DNA of 32,662 nucleotides from Desulfobacteraceae bacterium (GCA_003818505.1 RPRI01000047.1:1-32662), one strand, 5' to 3'. Positions 1 to 7,415 are shown, numbered from the stretch's first letter. The notes: generated from the letters alone by a model not told the origin. Program-made: numbers and translations.

Positions 1-135
1 ATCATGCTGGATCAAATGCGCAGCATTGATAAACGAATATTGACCAAGAGGATCGGCATTGTAGATCATGAACTGCTTATGAAAGCTTGCGCCATCGCCC
101 AGAAGCTCATTGATGCTCCAGGTACTGATACTTGA
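1..135 (+). CDS. C-terminal fragment of a MazF/PemK-family toxin (partial, 5' end outside window)
   Basis: The frame is open from the first base of the window to a TGA at 133-135, giving 44 residues. It contains IMLDQMRSIDKRILTKRIG. The family's endoribonuclease toxins end with a related segment (hydrophobic strand, LDQ-R-IDK-RL, short C-terminal helix), so this is read as the tail of a type II toxin-antitoxin mRNA interferase. The antitoxin and the catalytic part would lie upstream, outside the window. The IS-like unit starts 24 bases after the stop, so the toxin C-terminus seems intact rather than cut by the insertion. The call rests on a short segment; another SH3-fold MazF-like protein is possible. 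Confidence 0.6.
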   Translation: MMLDQMRSIDKRILTKRIGIVDHELLMKACAIAQKLIDAPGTDT

Positions 136-159
136 AGAATTAGGGCGAATAGGAATAGG

Positions 160-182
160 GGACGTTCATCAATATATAAGTT
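160..182 (+). repeat. Left 23-bp inverted repeat of the transposase unit
   Basis: Perfect reverse complement of 1224-1246. It lies 34 bases upstream of the transposase start codon and directly follows a short purine-rich stretch containing a GAATAG doublet (149-158). Confidence 0.85.
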
Positions 183-216
183 GACAGCGGGATTGAAGGA
201 TGATAGGCGGGGGATA

Positions 217-1221
217 ATGCCGAGAAAATCAAGGATAGATGCCGCAGGCGCAGTTCACCATGTGATCGCGCGGGGAATAAATAAAGCCGATATATTTTCC
301 GACGATGCGGATTACAAAAGCTTTTTAAACAGGTTAGACTCTGTATTAACCAAGACAAAAACAGCCTGTTATGCATGGTCATTGATGTCGAATCATTTTC
401 ATCTGCTGCTCCGTACCGGGAACACACCGGTCTCTGTCGTCATGCGGAGGCTTCTTACCGGTTATGCCGTCAACTTCAACCGGAAGCACAAACGCTACGG
501 TCATCTTTTTCAGAACAGGTATAAATCGATTCTGTGTCAGGAAGATCTCTATTTAAAAGAACTGGTGCGCTACATTCACCTGAATCCGCTGCGGGCCGAT
601 ATAGTTTCGGATTACCGGTCATTGGGCTGCTATTGTTATTGCGGCCATGGCGTCATGCTGGGGCATTTTAAAAATGACTGGCAGGATACGGAATACGTAT
701 TGAACCTGTTTGGCAAGGATACAAGGTCAGGCAGGAGAGGTTATTCGGAATTTGTCCGGAAATCTGCTGATCAGGGCAAGCGACCAGAGCTTGCAGGAGG
801 AGGTCTTTTACGAAGCCAGGGTGGTTGGACAGGCGTTAAGGCTCTCAGAAGAAGCGGAGATTATCAGAAAGGCGATGAGAGGATATTGGGAGACGGCGAC
901 TTTGTGATGTCTGTATTATCCAGGGCGAATGAGTCAATGACGCGCAAATATGATTTTAAAGCCAGGGGATATGATTTAAAGGATTTGATTGAAAGGGTCG
1001 CGGAGGTTTCGGGGATAACATCCGATGAGATTATCCGTACCGGAAGAAAACGCAATATATCCGGCGCACGGGATCTGCTCTGTTACTGGGCTGTCGAATA
1101 TCTGAATGTAAAGCAGCTGGAGCTGGCCGGGTTATTGAATATAACTCAACCGGCTGTGAGCATGGCTGCCGGACGAGGCCGTATACTGGCAGAAGAACAG
1201 GAGCTGGATCTTGAAACGTAA
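217..1221 (+). CDS. REP-associated-type Y1 (HUH) transposase with C-terminal DnaA-like helix-turn-helix
   Basis: A 334-residue protein from the ATG at 217, preceded by the purine-rich AGGCGGGGG; an upstream in-frame TTG at 181 lies inside the inverted repeat and is less likely. The N-terminal half is a Transposase_17/Y1 domain. It has the HUH metal site in SLMSNHFHLLL (His-60 and His-62), a GHLFQNRYKS segment, and a tyrosine in RYIHLNPLRA (about residue 119) in the usual place for the nucleophile. Residues about 230-330 resemble the DnaA C-terminal DNA-binding domain, with a helix-turn-helix around LAGLLNITQPAVSMA. Such enzymes cleave and join single-stranded DNA at hairpins. The frame is intact and the catalytic residues are present, so it may be active. 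The flanking inverted repeats are the probable substrate. Confidence 0.85.
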   Translation: MPRKSRIDAAGAVHHVIARGINKADIFSDDADYKSFLNRLDSVLTKTKTACYAWSLMSNHFHLLLRTGNTPVSVVMRRLLTGYAVNFNRKHKRYGHLFQNRYKSILCQEDLYLKELVRYIHLNPLRADIVSDYRSLGCYCYCGHGVMLGHFKNDWQDTEYVLNLFGKDTRSGRRGYSEFVRKSADQGKRPELAGGGLLRSQGGWTGVKALRRSGDYQKGDERILGDGDFVMSVLSRANESMTRKYDFKARGYDLKDLIERVAEVSGITSDEIIRTGRKRNISGARDLLCYWAVEYLNVKQLELAGLLNITQPAVSMAAGRGRILAEEQELDLET

Positions 1222-1223
1222 AC

Positions 1224-1246
1224 AACTTATATATTGATGAACGTCC
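1224..1246 (-). repeat. Right 23-bp inverted repeat of the transposase unit
   Basis: Perfect reverse complement of 160-182. It starts 2 bases after the transposase stop codon. The next gene's reading frame (open from 1215) runs through this repeat. Confidence 0.85.
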
Positions 1247-1247
1247 T

Positions 1248-1430
1248 CTAAATACGCTGACAGAAAAAATAAAAACGGATACTTTCATAAAAAAAACGCG
1301 CATAAATGCCCCGGTTGAAGAGGTATTCAAGTGGCATTCGAGGCCGGGCGCACTCGAAAGGCTCAGCCCGCCCTGGGATCCTGTCCGGGTTATAGAAAGA
1401 AGGGGAGGAATTGAAAGCGGCGCAAGGGTA
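1248..1430 (+). other. In-frame N-terminal coding sequence of the SRPBCC domain without a canonical start codon
   Basis: The frame of the downstream gene is open back to a TGA at 1212-1214. From 1269 it reads like the start of an SRPBCC domain: KTDTFIKKTRINAPVEEVF, then KWHSRPGALERLSPPWDP, then RVIERRGGIESGARVVLE. Homologous fusions begin with this segment. No ATG or TTG lies in frame before 1431, and the only GTG is at 1422. Possible initiators are CTG at 1257 and ATA at 1269. Either the unit that ends at 1246 removed the original start, a start codon mutated (for example ATG to ATA at 1269), or a rare start is used. Confidence 0.7.
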
Positions 1431-2651
1431 GTGCTTGAAATGAAGGCCGGCCCTTTTCCCTATAAATGGATTGCCGAGCATACTGAATGCGAAGAAAACC
1501 GTTTTTTCAGGGACAGGCAGGTCAGAGGTCCTTTTTCCAGCTGGGTCCATACACACAGCTTTGAGCCAGACGGTCCTGACGGCTCTTTTTTTGAAGACCG
1601 CATCGATTATTCGCTTCCTCTTTATCCGTTCGGGAAACTGATTGGAGGCGCATCTGTTGAATCACAACTCGGGCGTATATTCAGATACCGCCATGCTACC
1701 ACTGTGGAAGATATCGCGCTTCACCTGTCTGGGAAAAATATGAAAAAGCCGATGAAGATACTCATGACAGGCGCAAGCGGTCTGCTTGGTTCGGCTCTGA
1801 TACCATTTTTTACGACCGGAGGGCACATAGTTAAAACTCTTGTGAGAAGAACCCCTTTTCCGGAAAAAGGTGAATCGTTCTGGGATCCCGTGAATAAATT
1901 GGTTGATTCTTCGGTTTTTGACGGAGTAGACGCTGTTATTCATCTTGCAGGCGAGCAGATAGGTGAAGGCCGGTGGACCGATGATAAAAAAAGAAGAATA
2001 ATTGAAAGCAGGACCATGGGAACAGCGCTCATCGCAGAAACAATCTCTAAGCTTTCATCTCCTCCGCCTGTGCTGATATGCGCTTCGGCCATAGGATACT
2101 ATGGAAACAGGGGGGATAAAATTCTTACCGAAGATGATCCGCCCGGAGATGATTTTATTTCAGCGGTATGCAGCGGGTGGGAAAAATCGGCCCAGGCTGC
2201 CGTTGACTCGGGAATAAGAGTCGCCTTCATGCGGATTGGAATTGCCTTAAGTCCGGCAGGAGGGGCTATTTCAAGATTGCTTCTTCCTTTTAGAGCAGGA
2301 CTTGGCGGCAAAATTGCGTCCGGGTCTCAATATATGAGCTGGGTCGGAATAGATGATGTTATCGGCGCTTTTTTTCATGTGCTTGCGGAAAATAAGATAG
2401 CGGGACCCGTCAATGTCGTATCTCCGAATCCGGCAACGAACCTTGAGCTTACAAAGACTCTCGGACGGGTTCTTTCTCGCCCGGCTCTGTTTAAGGTTCC
2501 TGCTGCGGCAATAAAAATTGCCTTCGGGCAGATGGGAAGAGAGGTTCTTCTTTCAAGCACAAGAGTTACCCCGGAAAAGCTCCTTGAAACAGGATACAGG
2601 TTCAGGAATCCTGATCTGTTTGGGGTTTTGTCTCATCTGCTGGGCAAATAG
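1431..2651 (+). CDS. SRPBCC-TIGR01777 fusion: NAD(P)-binding epimerase-like protein (5' end disturbed)
   Basis: The first ATG is at 1431 (406 residues), but homologous sequence extends in frame upstream to about 1269, so this start is only a minimum. Residues 1-100 are the rest of an SRPBCC (START-like) ligand-binding domain, with the typical GPFPYKWIAEH and FEDRIDYSLPLYPFG. A Rossmann-fold domain of the TIGR01777 family (YfcH/SDR39U1) follows, with MTGASGLLGSAL as nucleotide-binding loop, VIHLAGEQIGEGRW, ICASAIGYYGNRG and a C-terminal RVTPEKLLETGYRF. The fusion of these two domains is known; its substrate is not. If translation really begins at 1431 the SRPBCC domain is truncated and probably unfolded, leaving a free epimerase domain. 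A membrane-protein gene follows after 32 bases, possibly in the same transcript. Confidence 0.8.
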   Translation: MLEMKAGPFPYKWIAEHTECEENRFFRDRQVRGPFSSWVHTHSFEPDGPDGSFFEDRIDYSLPLYPFGKLIGGASVESQLGRIFRYRHATTVEDIALHLSGKNMKKPMKILMTGASGLLGSALIPFFTTGGHIVKTLVRRTPFPEKGESFWDPVNKLVDSSVFDGVDAVIHLAGEQIGEGRWTDDKKRRIIESRTMGTALIAETISKLSSPPPVLICASAIGYYGNRGDKILTEDDPPGDDFISAVCSGWEKSAQAAVDSGIRVAFMRIGIALSPAGGAISRLLLPFRAGLGGKIASGSQYMSWVGIDDVIGAFFHVLAENKIAGPVNVVSPNPATNLELTKTLGRVLSRPALFKVPAAAIKIAFGQMGREVLLSSTRVTPEKLLETGYRFRNPDLFGVLSHLLGK

Positions 2652-2683
2652 AAGGGAAAAATCGAAAGAGAAATGACAGGTAA

Positions 2684-3784
2684 ATGACAGGTAAATTTAA
2701 AGCAAACCTGATTACTTTAATGACGCTCGCGCTTTTCTTCGGGTTTCTGCATCTTTTTATCACGGACGGAAAAGCTTACAACTTCGAAAGGCTTCATATA
2801 TTCCTTTTTAATTTGTGCAGCGGCGGGACCATACTTCTCTATTTTACAGAAAAAAAGGAGCCTCTCACAAAGAAGGCTTTCTTCTTTTCCCTTCTTGCGG
2901 TCTGCTATGCGGTCTGCGCTTTTTTTAAATTCTATTTTGTTTCGATGTTTATCGCCCTTCTGCTTGCAGGCATTGTGGAAACTGTCAGGATCAAAAGATT
3001 TTCACTGTTCCCGCATGATTTTTTCAGGCCGGCGCCTGTTTCCGAAAAATTTCACCATGCGTCCCTTTTATGCCTTTCCATCGGACTTGTAATATCGAGT
3101 TTTGTAATTGCCAACAATGAATATTTCAGGATTGTCTCGTTTCCGAAACTTAAGCTTGACACCTTTTTTCTCGGATTTTCTTTCCCTATTTCCCTTATAA
3201 CGATGTCAGTAATGTTTTCCATGATGAAGAATGATGTGAGAAATACTGTACGGATTCTTAAAGATGCCGGTTTCTGGATTGTAAATCTCGGCGTGATAAT
3301 ATTTTTTCTCTTTATAATGTTTGAAAGGCTCTATTTTCAGCTTATCGTTACAGCTATCCTTTTTTGTTCCGTTGTTATGATATTTATCCTTTTTGCAAAA
3401 CTTGGAATAAAAAAACAGCAGAAAAATTTTCTGACGTCAGGAATGGTTTTTCTCCTTTTTACCGCTGTGACCGGGATACTCTATATTATTCTGGAATTTC
3501 ATCCTTCTTATAATCCTGAAAGATTGAAACTGCTTTTGAGACTTCATGCGTTTGCATCTCTTTATGGCTGGAACTTAAGCGGGCTTGCGGTTATTTGCAG
3601 GTATGATGATTTTCCGATAATGCTCGACTCAAAATGGATCATAACTGTTCACTGGATTACCGTGGTAATTCTTGCGCCATTGGGTTACTACTTCAAGCCT
3701 TTTGCCGTGTCTGCCGTAGTCCTTTACCTGCTGATGCTTAATATGATGCTTTTCAGTAAAGGTTCCTCCGGCGCAAGTATATAA
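2684..3784 (+). CDS. Polytopic inner-membrane protein of unknown function
   Basis: The 366-residue product has about nine or ten hydrophobic segments spread along its length, for example around residues 10-25, 68-95, 125-145, 163-180, 195-215, 218-238, 252-270, 292-308 and 320-360. No signature motif is recognisable, and scattered histidines do not form a known haem pattern. Start choice: an 11-base unit is tandemly duplicated (2671-2692), giving two ATGs. The first (2673) meets a stop after four codons; the second (2684) opens the long frame. A GAAAGAGAA stretch upstream could be the ribosome binding site for either. It lies 32 bases after the epimerase-like gene on the same strand, so co-transcription is likely. 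Function not assigned. Confidence 0.75.
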   Translation: MTGKFKANLITLMTLALFFGFLHLFITDGKAYNFERLHIFLFNLCSGGTILLYFTEKKEPLTKKAFFFSLLAVCYAVCAFFKFYFVSMFIALLLAGIVETVRIKRFSLFPHDFFRPAPVSEKFHHASLLCLSIGLVISSFVIANNEYFRIVSFPKLKLDTFFLGFSFPISLITMSVMFSMMKNDVRNTVRILKDAGFWIVNLGVIIFFLFIMFERLYFQLIVTAILFCSVVMIFILFAKLGIKKQQKNFLTSGMVFLLFTAVTGILYIILEFHPSYNPERLKLLLRLHAFASLYGWNLSGLAVICRYDDFPIMLDSKWIITVHWITVVILAPLGYYFKPFAVSAVVLYLLMLNMMLFSKGSSGASI

Positions 3785-3809
3785 AATCACGGATCTCGGT
3801 AATATGCGG

Positions 3810-3855
3810 ATGACCGGATGCCAAGGGGGTAAGTACTTGTATTGCATCCGGTCAT
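3810..3855 (+). terminator. 12-bp perfect hairpin with long loop after the membrane-protein gene
   Basis: ATGACCGGATGC (3810-3821) pairs perfectly with 3844-3855, extended by two G-U pairs. The 22-base loop itself contains the palindrome AAGTACTT. A broken T-tract (TTTCGCTTTTT) follows. It sits 25 bases downstream of the membrane-protein stop and before a convergent gene, so it may end transcription. The loop is long for a simple terminator, so another structured element is possible. Confidence 0.45.
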
Positions 3856-3929
3856 TTTCGCTTTTTAGATTTTCCTTAAAACGTCAAATCCGTGACGGAG
3901 GTGTTTAATAATAAATTCATGACTTGATA

Positions 3930-4397
3930 TTACCTGCCGCAGGGACCACCGGGAAATCCGCCGCGCATTTGCCCGCCGCGCTTTCCGAAGCCTCTTGCCA
4001 TATTCGGGTTGAGCTTTTTCATCTTTATCATGTGGTCTAGCCGTTTCTGATCGAATTGCGCTTCAAGCTCAGAGATCTCCTTCTGGATCTTTGAGGCTTT
4101 TACCGTATCAATATTTTTTTTGGCAAGCTCGCTTTCCAATTCGAGCTCTTTGGCATATATATCCTGCCTCAGATCTTCGGTTGCCTTGAAAAATGCATCC
4201 CTCTCATCGTTTATTTTCTTTGCTTCATCGTCGCTGATGTTTCCCATCATGTATCCGCTGCCGGGACCCCATCCGCCCGTTCCTTTCATGCAATCTCCTC
4301 CACCGGGCCCCCAGCCCATTCCCTTACCAGCATAAGCCGTGACGCTTAAGGCAACAACTGCCGCCATCGCCAAAATTACTAAAAATCCTTTTTTCAT
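3930..4397 (-). CDS. ZraP/Spy-like periplasmic metal-resistance chaperone
   Basis: A 155-residue protein with a Sec signal peptide (MKKGFLVILAMAAVVALSVTAYA, about 23 residues). A Gly/Trp/Met-rich, possibly metal-binding segment follows (GKGMGWGPGGGDCMKGTGG and MMGN), then a long charged helical region (residues 55-130) rich in Glu and Lys, and a Gly/Arg tail ending GGPCGR. This layout matches ZraP and the Spy/CpxP-type Metal_resist family, which form periplasmic oligomers that bind zinc and protect envelope proteins. The ribosome binding site AGGGAGGTACC directly precedes the ATG. A sigma-54 promoter lies about 75 bases upstream, as for zraP of Escherichia coli. No ZraSR pair is adjacent in the window. 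Confidence 0.75.
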   Translation of the reverse strand: MKKGFLVILAMAAVVALSVTAYAGKGMGWGPGGGDCMKGTGGWGPGSGYMMGNISDDEAKKINDERDAFFKATEDLRQDIYAKELELESELAKKNIDTVKASKIQKEISELEAQFDQKRLDHMIKMKKLNPNMARGFGKRGGQMRGGFPGGPCGR

Positions 4398-4472
4398 GGT
4401 ACCTCCCTATATTCTTTTTTATGTTGTTTCGATTATTGATGCATAGTCAACTGACGAACCTGGTTTTTATTA

Positions 4473-4490
4473 TAGCAATGCATGTGCCAA
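4473..4490 (-). promoter_or_regulatory. Sigma-54 (RpoN) -24/-12 promoter for the ZraP-like gene
   Basis: On the minus strand the sequence reads TTGGCACATGCATTGCTA. It matches the RpoN consensus TGGCAC-N5-TTGC(A/T) exactly, with GG and GC at the required spacing. It predicts a transcript start near 4462 and a 65-base leader carrying the AGGGAGG ribosome binding site. Transcription would need a bacterial enhancer-binding protein. In enterobacteria zraP is itself RpoN-dependent and activated by ZraR, which supports both the promoter and the gene call. Confidence 0.8.
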
Positions 4491-4685
4491 CTGCAAAAAA
4501 AAATTTTAATAATTTATAACATCCTTAATTATTAGTGATATTCTGGTTATATTATTTAAAGGCCTCTGATTTATATTAAGCAGCATATGGGTAGCTTGTA
4601 TGCAGAAACGATGTATCATGGTAATCATTCGGATATAAAATATCCATTTAATAAATATGACGGCTTCGTAAAAAGTACAATTTTT

Positions 4686-4757
4686 ACCACGAAGGTCACG
4701 AAGAGCATGAAGAAGGGAATAAATATATAATTTTTTCAGCTTCGTGTTCCTCGTGGT
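4686..4757. repeat. Imperfect 18-bp hairpin repeat (ACCACGAAGG type)
   Basis: The arm ACCACGAAGGTCACGAAG (4686-4703) pairs with 4740-4757 with three mismatches around a 36-base AT-rich loop. It is preceded by GGCTTCGTAAAAAGT (4663-4677), the same left edge as the interspersed repeat family at 16521, 24128 and 32073. It ends 28 bases before the korA promoter. Confidence 0.5.
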
Positions 4758-4784
4758 TTTATAAAAATAAAAAAAGTTTCAGTA

Positions 4785-4813
4785 TTTAAAAATGAGATAT
4801 GCAATGTTATAAT
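4785..4813 (+). promoter_or_regulatory. Candidate sigma-70 promoter for korAB with extended -10
   Basis: TTTAAA (4785-4790), a 17-base spacer and a perfect TATAAT (4808-4813) preceded by TG one base upstream form an extended -10 promoter. The start point would be near 4820, giving a 36-base leader to the ATG at 4856. Confidence 0.5.
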
Positions 4814-4855
4814 GCCAAACATAATATTTAGTTCTTGATAATGGGGAGAAAACGA

Positions 4856-6556
4856 ATGAGCATTGACATAAGCGTTATGATAGGAGGAGAAGCCGGGCAG
4901 GGCATTCAGACAGTGGGTGAGCTGCTGGCGCGCGTGTGCCGGAAATCGGGACTGTATCTTATGGCCATAAACGATTTTGAATCAAGAATACGGGGAGGCC
5001 ACAGTTTCTTCCAGGTGCGCATAAGTGACCGGCCTGTCGATGCTCCGCATCACGATATAAATCTTTTGCTCTCGCTTGACAAAAACAGTTATGAGCTTCA
5101 CAGGAAAGATCTGCTGGATGAAGGAATTGCCGTGATGGAAAAAAGAAATTCCATTTCCGGGAAAAATATCCTGGCAATTCCATTCCTGGAGCTTGCGGAA
5201 AAATCCGGCGGAAAAATAACTTCGAATACGGTAGCAGCGGGCGCCTGCCTCGCTCTTCTTGGAGCGCCTTTTGAGATTTTCCGTGAAATTGTTTCGGAAA
5301 CATTCGCTGCAAAGGGTGAGACTGTTATCGGGAAAAATCTTGAGGCCGCGCTTGCCGGATATGAGGCGGTAAAAACCTTTTCGTATAAGTTTGCATTTGA
5401 ATGGAAGCCGGATAAACCCAGAGGCATTCTATCGGACGGTTCAAGAGCCATAGCCCTTGGAGCGCTTGCCGGAGATTGCCGCTTCGCCGCTTTTTATCCC
5501 ATGTCTCCGGCGACAGGAATCATGGCCCATCTTGCATCAGTCGCGAATGAATTTCCCCTGGTGGTTGAACAGGCAGAAGATGAGATCTCGGCGGTAAACA
5601 TGATTATCGGAGCATCTTTTGCGGGAGTAAGAGCGATGACCGCCACATCGGGCGGAGGATTTTGCCTTATGACCGAAGGCCTTGGCCTTGCCGGTATTAC
5701 GGAAACGCCAGTTGTGATAGTGAATGCCCAGAGACCGGGTCCTGCAACAGGGCTTGCCACAAGAACTGCCCAGGCGGATCTTTTATTCGCAATAAATGCC
5801 TCTCAGGATGAGTTTCCGAGATTTGTTTTTGCGCCCGGTTCCCCTGCCGAAGCTTTTGAAACAACCGTAAGGGCATTCCATCTTGCAGAGAAACACCAGG
5901 TTCCGGCAATAATTCTTACCGACCAGTTTTTAAATGATTCGCTGTTTATTGTTGAGAGGCCATTTGCTGTGCCGGAAAACATAGAAAGATTCATTGCGTG
6001 CGATAATGATATGAAAAACCCTTCCGAATATAAAAGGTATGCTTTTACTTCTTCCGGAATCTCCCCGAGAGCGCTTCCGTGTGCAGGCAAGGCTCTTGTC
6101 ATGGTTTCCGGCAATGAGCACAAGGAAGACGGGCATTCGACGGAATCGGCGGAGACGAGAACCAGAATGGTGAATAAAAGGAAGGCCAAACTTTACGGAA
6201 TGCTTTCCGAAATGAATCCGCCCGGCACATATTTCCCGGAATCTGAAATTCTTCTTGCAGGATGGGGATCGACGAGGGGATCTGTAAGAGAAGCTGTTGA
6301 TATACTGAGGAAAGACGGAATTCTTGCCGGGTGCATAAATTTCAGCGATTTGTGGCCTTTCCCTGCCGATGCGGTGAAGAAGATTCTTAAGGCATGCGAA
6401 AAATTTTACGTGGTAGAGCTGAACAGCACGGCTCAGCTTGGCAGGCTCATCAAGGAGCAAACAGCTCTGTCATATTCAGGCACGGTTTTAAAATATGACG
6501 GCAGGCCCTTTTATCCATTTGAGATAGCAGACGGAATAAAAAAACAGGTGAGGTAA
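4856..6556 (+). CDS. korA: 2-oxoacid:ferredoxin oxidoreductase, fused gamma-alpha subunit (KorA type)
   Basis: A 566-residue protein, started at the ATG at 4856, seven bases after GGGGAGA; the in-frame TTG at 4835 lacks such a site. Residues 1-180 are the gamma domain (VMIGGEAGQGIQTVGELLAR, RIRGGHSFFQVRIS). Residues from about 195 are the pyrimidine-binding alpha domain (GNxA-like start SDGSRAIALGAL, YPMSPATGIMAHL, VVEQAEDEISAVNMIIGASF, TATSGGGFCLMTEGLGLAG). From about 430 comes the C-terminal transketolase-like domain II. With the TPP subunit encoded 2 bases downstream it makes a two-subunit enzyme that decarboxylates 2-oxoglutarate or another 2-oxoacid to an acyl-CoA and reduces ferredoxin. 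No ferredoxin-like delta subunit gene is present here. Substrate specificity cannot be read from the sequence. Confidence 0.9.
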   Translation: MSIDISVMIGGEAGQGIQTVGELLARVCRKSGLYLMAINDFESRIRGGHSFFQVRISDRPVDAPHHDINLLLSLDKNSYELHRKDLLDEGIAVMEKRNSISGKNILAIPFLELAEKSGGKITSNTVAAGACLALLGAPFEIFREIVSETFAAKGETVIGKNLEAALAGYEAVKTFSYKFAFEWKPDKPRGILSDGSRAIALGALAGDCRFAAFYPMSPATGIMAHLASVANEFPLVVEQAEDEISAVNMIIGASFAGVRAMTATSGGGFCLMTEGLGLAGITETPVVIVNAQRPGPATGLATRTAQADLLFAINASQDEFPRFVFAPGSPAEAFETTVRAFHLAEKHQVPAIILTDQFLNDSLFIVERPFAVPENIERFIACDNDMKNPSEYKRYAFTSSGISPRALPCAGKALVMVSGNEHKEDGHSTESAETRTRMVNKRKAKLYGMLSEMNPPGTYFPESEILLAGWGSTRGSVREAVDILRKDGILAGCINFSDLWPFPADAVKKILKACEKFYVVELNSTAQLGRLIKEQTALSYSGTVLKYDGRPFYPFEIADGIKKQVR

Positions 6557-6558
6557 AT

Positions 6559-7413
6559 ATGGCGGAAATAAAAGAGTATGATTCGGATGTTGAAATAAAG
6601 TGGTGCCCCGGGTGCGGCAATTTCGGAATTCTTGCCGCCATGAAGGATGCCCTTGCAGCGCTGGGGATTTCTCCTGAAAAAATCCTCATAATCTCAGGGA
6701 TAGGACAGGCGGCCAAAACACCTCATTATCTTAAATGCAACCTGTTCCACGCTCTGCACGGGCGGGCATTGCCTCTTGCGACAGGCGCCAAGATCGCGAA
6801 TCACGAACTGACCATAATGGTAAATTCAGGCGATGGCGACTGTTACGGCGAAGGCGGAAATCATTTCATGCACGCCATCAGGCGCAACATCGACATCACC
6901 GTTCTTGTGCATAACAACAAGGTTTACGGCCTTACAAAAGGGCAGGCATCGCCTACTTCGGATGAAGGAATGACCACTAAAATGCAGAGCGACGGTGTTA
7001 TAAGCGAAACATTTAATCCTCTCTCTGTTGCCCTGGCACTCGGTGCCGGATTTGTTGCAAGGAGTTTTTCGGGAAGAGCCGAACACTTGAGCAAAATTAT
7101 CCGGGAAGGAATAAAACACAAAGGATTCAGCCTTATAGATATCCTTCAACCGTGCGTATCTTTCAACAATGTCAATACGTTCGATTGGTACAGAAAGAGG
7201 ATGTATGATCTGTTTGAAGAAGGATATATCCCTGATGATTTCAACAAGGCCATGGAACTTTCCGGGATGTGGGGCGATAAAATCCCGATAGGAATTATGT
7301 ACAGGAAAGAAAAACCGTCTTACACAGATAAGATTAAAAGGCTTAAAGAGAATACCCTTATATCAGGAAAATATTTGCCGGAAAAAGTGCAAAGTGTAAT
7401 TGAAAGTCTATAA
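6559..7413 (+). CDS. korB: 2-oxoacid:ferredoxin oxidoreductase, beta (TPP-binding) subunit (KorB type)
   Basis: A 284-residue thiamine-diphosphate subunit. It shows IKWCPGCGNFGILAAMKDAL near the N-terminus, GIGQAAK with the expected lengths after it, and the TPP/Mg motif NSGDGDCYGEGGNHFMHAIR followed by DITVLVHNNKVYGLTKGQ. The CPGC cysteines and one further Cys (in LQPCVSF, about residue 198) would hold the single [4Fe-4S] cluster of KorB enzymes. It starts 2 bases after korA, so the pair is translationally linked. A 10-bp hairpin follows the stop codon directly (7416-7447). Substrate could be 2-oxoglutarate, pyruvate or a branched 2-oxoacid; the fused gamma-alpha partner favours the Kor/generic group. 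Confidence 0.9.
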   Translation: MAEIKEYDSDVEIKWCPGCGNFGILAAMKDALAALGISPEKILIISGIGQAAKTPHYLKCNLFHALHGRALPLATGAKIANHELTIMVNSGDGDCYGEGGNHFMHAIRRNIDITVLVHNNKVYGLTKGQASPTSDEGMTTKMQSDGVISETFNPLSVALALGAGFVARSFSGRAEHLSKIIREGIKHKGFSLIDILQPCVSFNNVNTFDWYRKRMYDLFEEGYIPDDFNKAMELSGMWGDKIPIGIMYRKEKPSYTDKIKRLKENTLISGKYLPEKVQSVIESL

Positions 7414-7415
7414 AG

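Larger units (their letters stand above)
160..1246 (+). mobile_element. IS-like unit: Y1 transposase gene between perfect 23-bp inverted repeats
   Basis: Bases 160-182 (starting GGACGTTCATC) are the exact reverse complement of bases 1224-1246. The repeats enclose only the transposase gene, whose stop codon ends 2 bases before the right repeat. The unit is 1087 bp. Classical IS200/IS605 elements carry subterminal hairpins rather than long terminal inverted repeats, so a perfect 23-bp pair around a HUH transposase is notable. It may be the two arms of a REP-like structure that the enzyme recognises. I see no target-site duplication outside the repeats. The right boundary falls at the start of the reading frame of the SRPBCC/TIGR01777 gene. 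Confidence 0.7.
4398..4834. other. Intergenic region between the divergent zraP-like and korA genes
   Basis: This stretch holds the sigma-54 promoter for the minus-strand gene (4473-4490), an AT-rich middle that could contain activator or IHF sites (4495-4560, no clear motif), a hairpin repeat (4686-4757) and a sigma-70-type promoter for korA (4785-4813). No small reading frame with a convincing ribosome binding site was seen. Confidence 0.6.

Noticed and set aside
4686-4757. Fifth full copy of the interspersed repeat
   Set aside because: Only the GGCTTCGTAAAAAGT edge is shared; the interior is a different palindrome (ACCACGAAGG type).
5930-6460. 176-codon open frame on the minus strand
   Set aside because: Antisense to the well-supported korA gene; composition is that of a shadow frame.
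6559-7413. Pyruvate-specific oxidoreductase subunit (PorB)
   Set aside because: The two-subunit form with fused gamma-alpha partner and no delta ferredoxin subunit fits the Kor/generic 2-oxoacid group better; specificity is left open.
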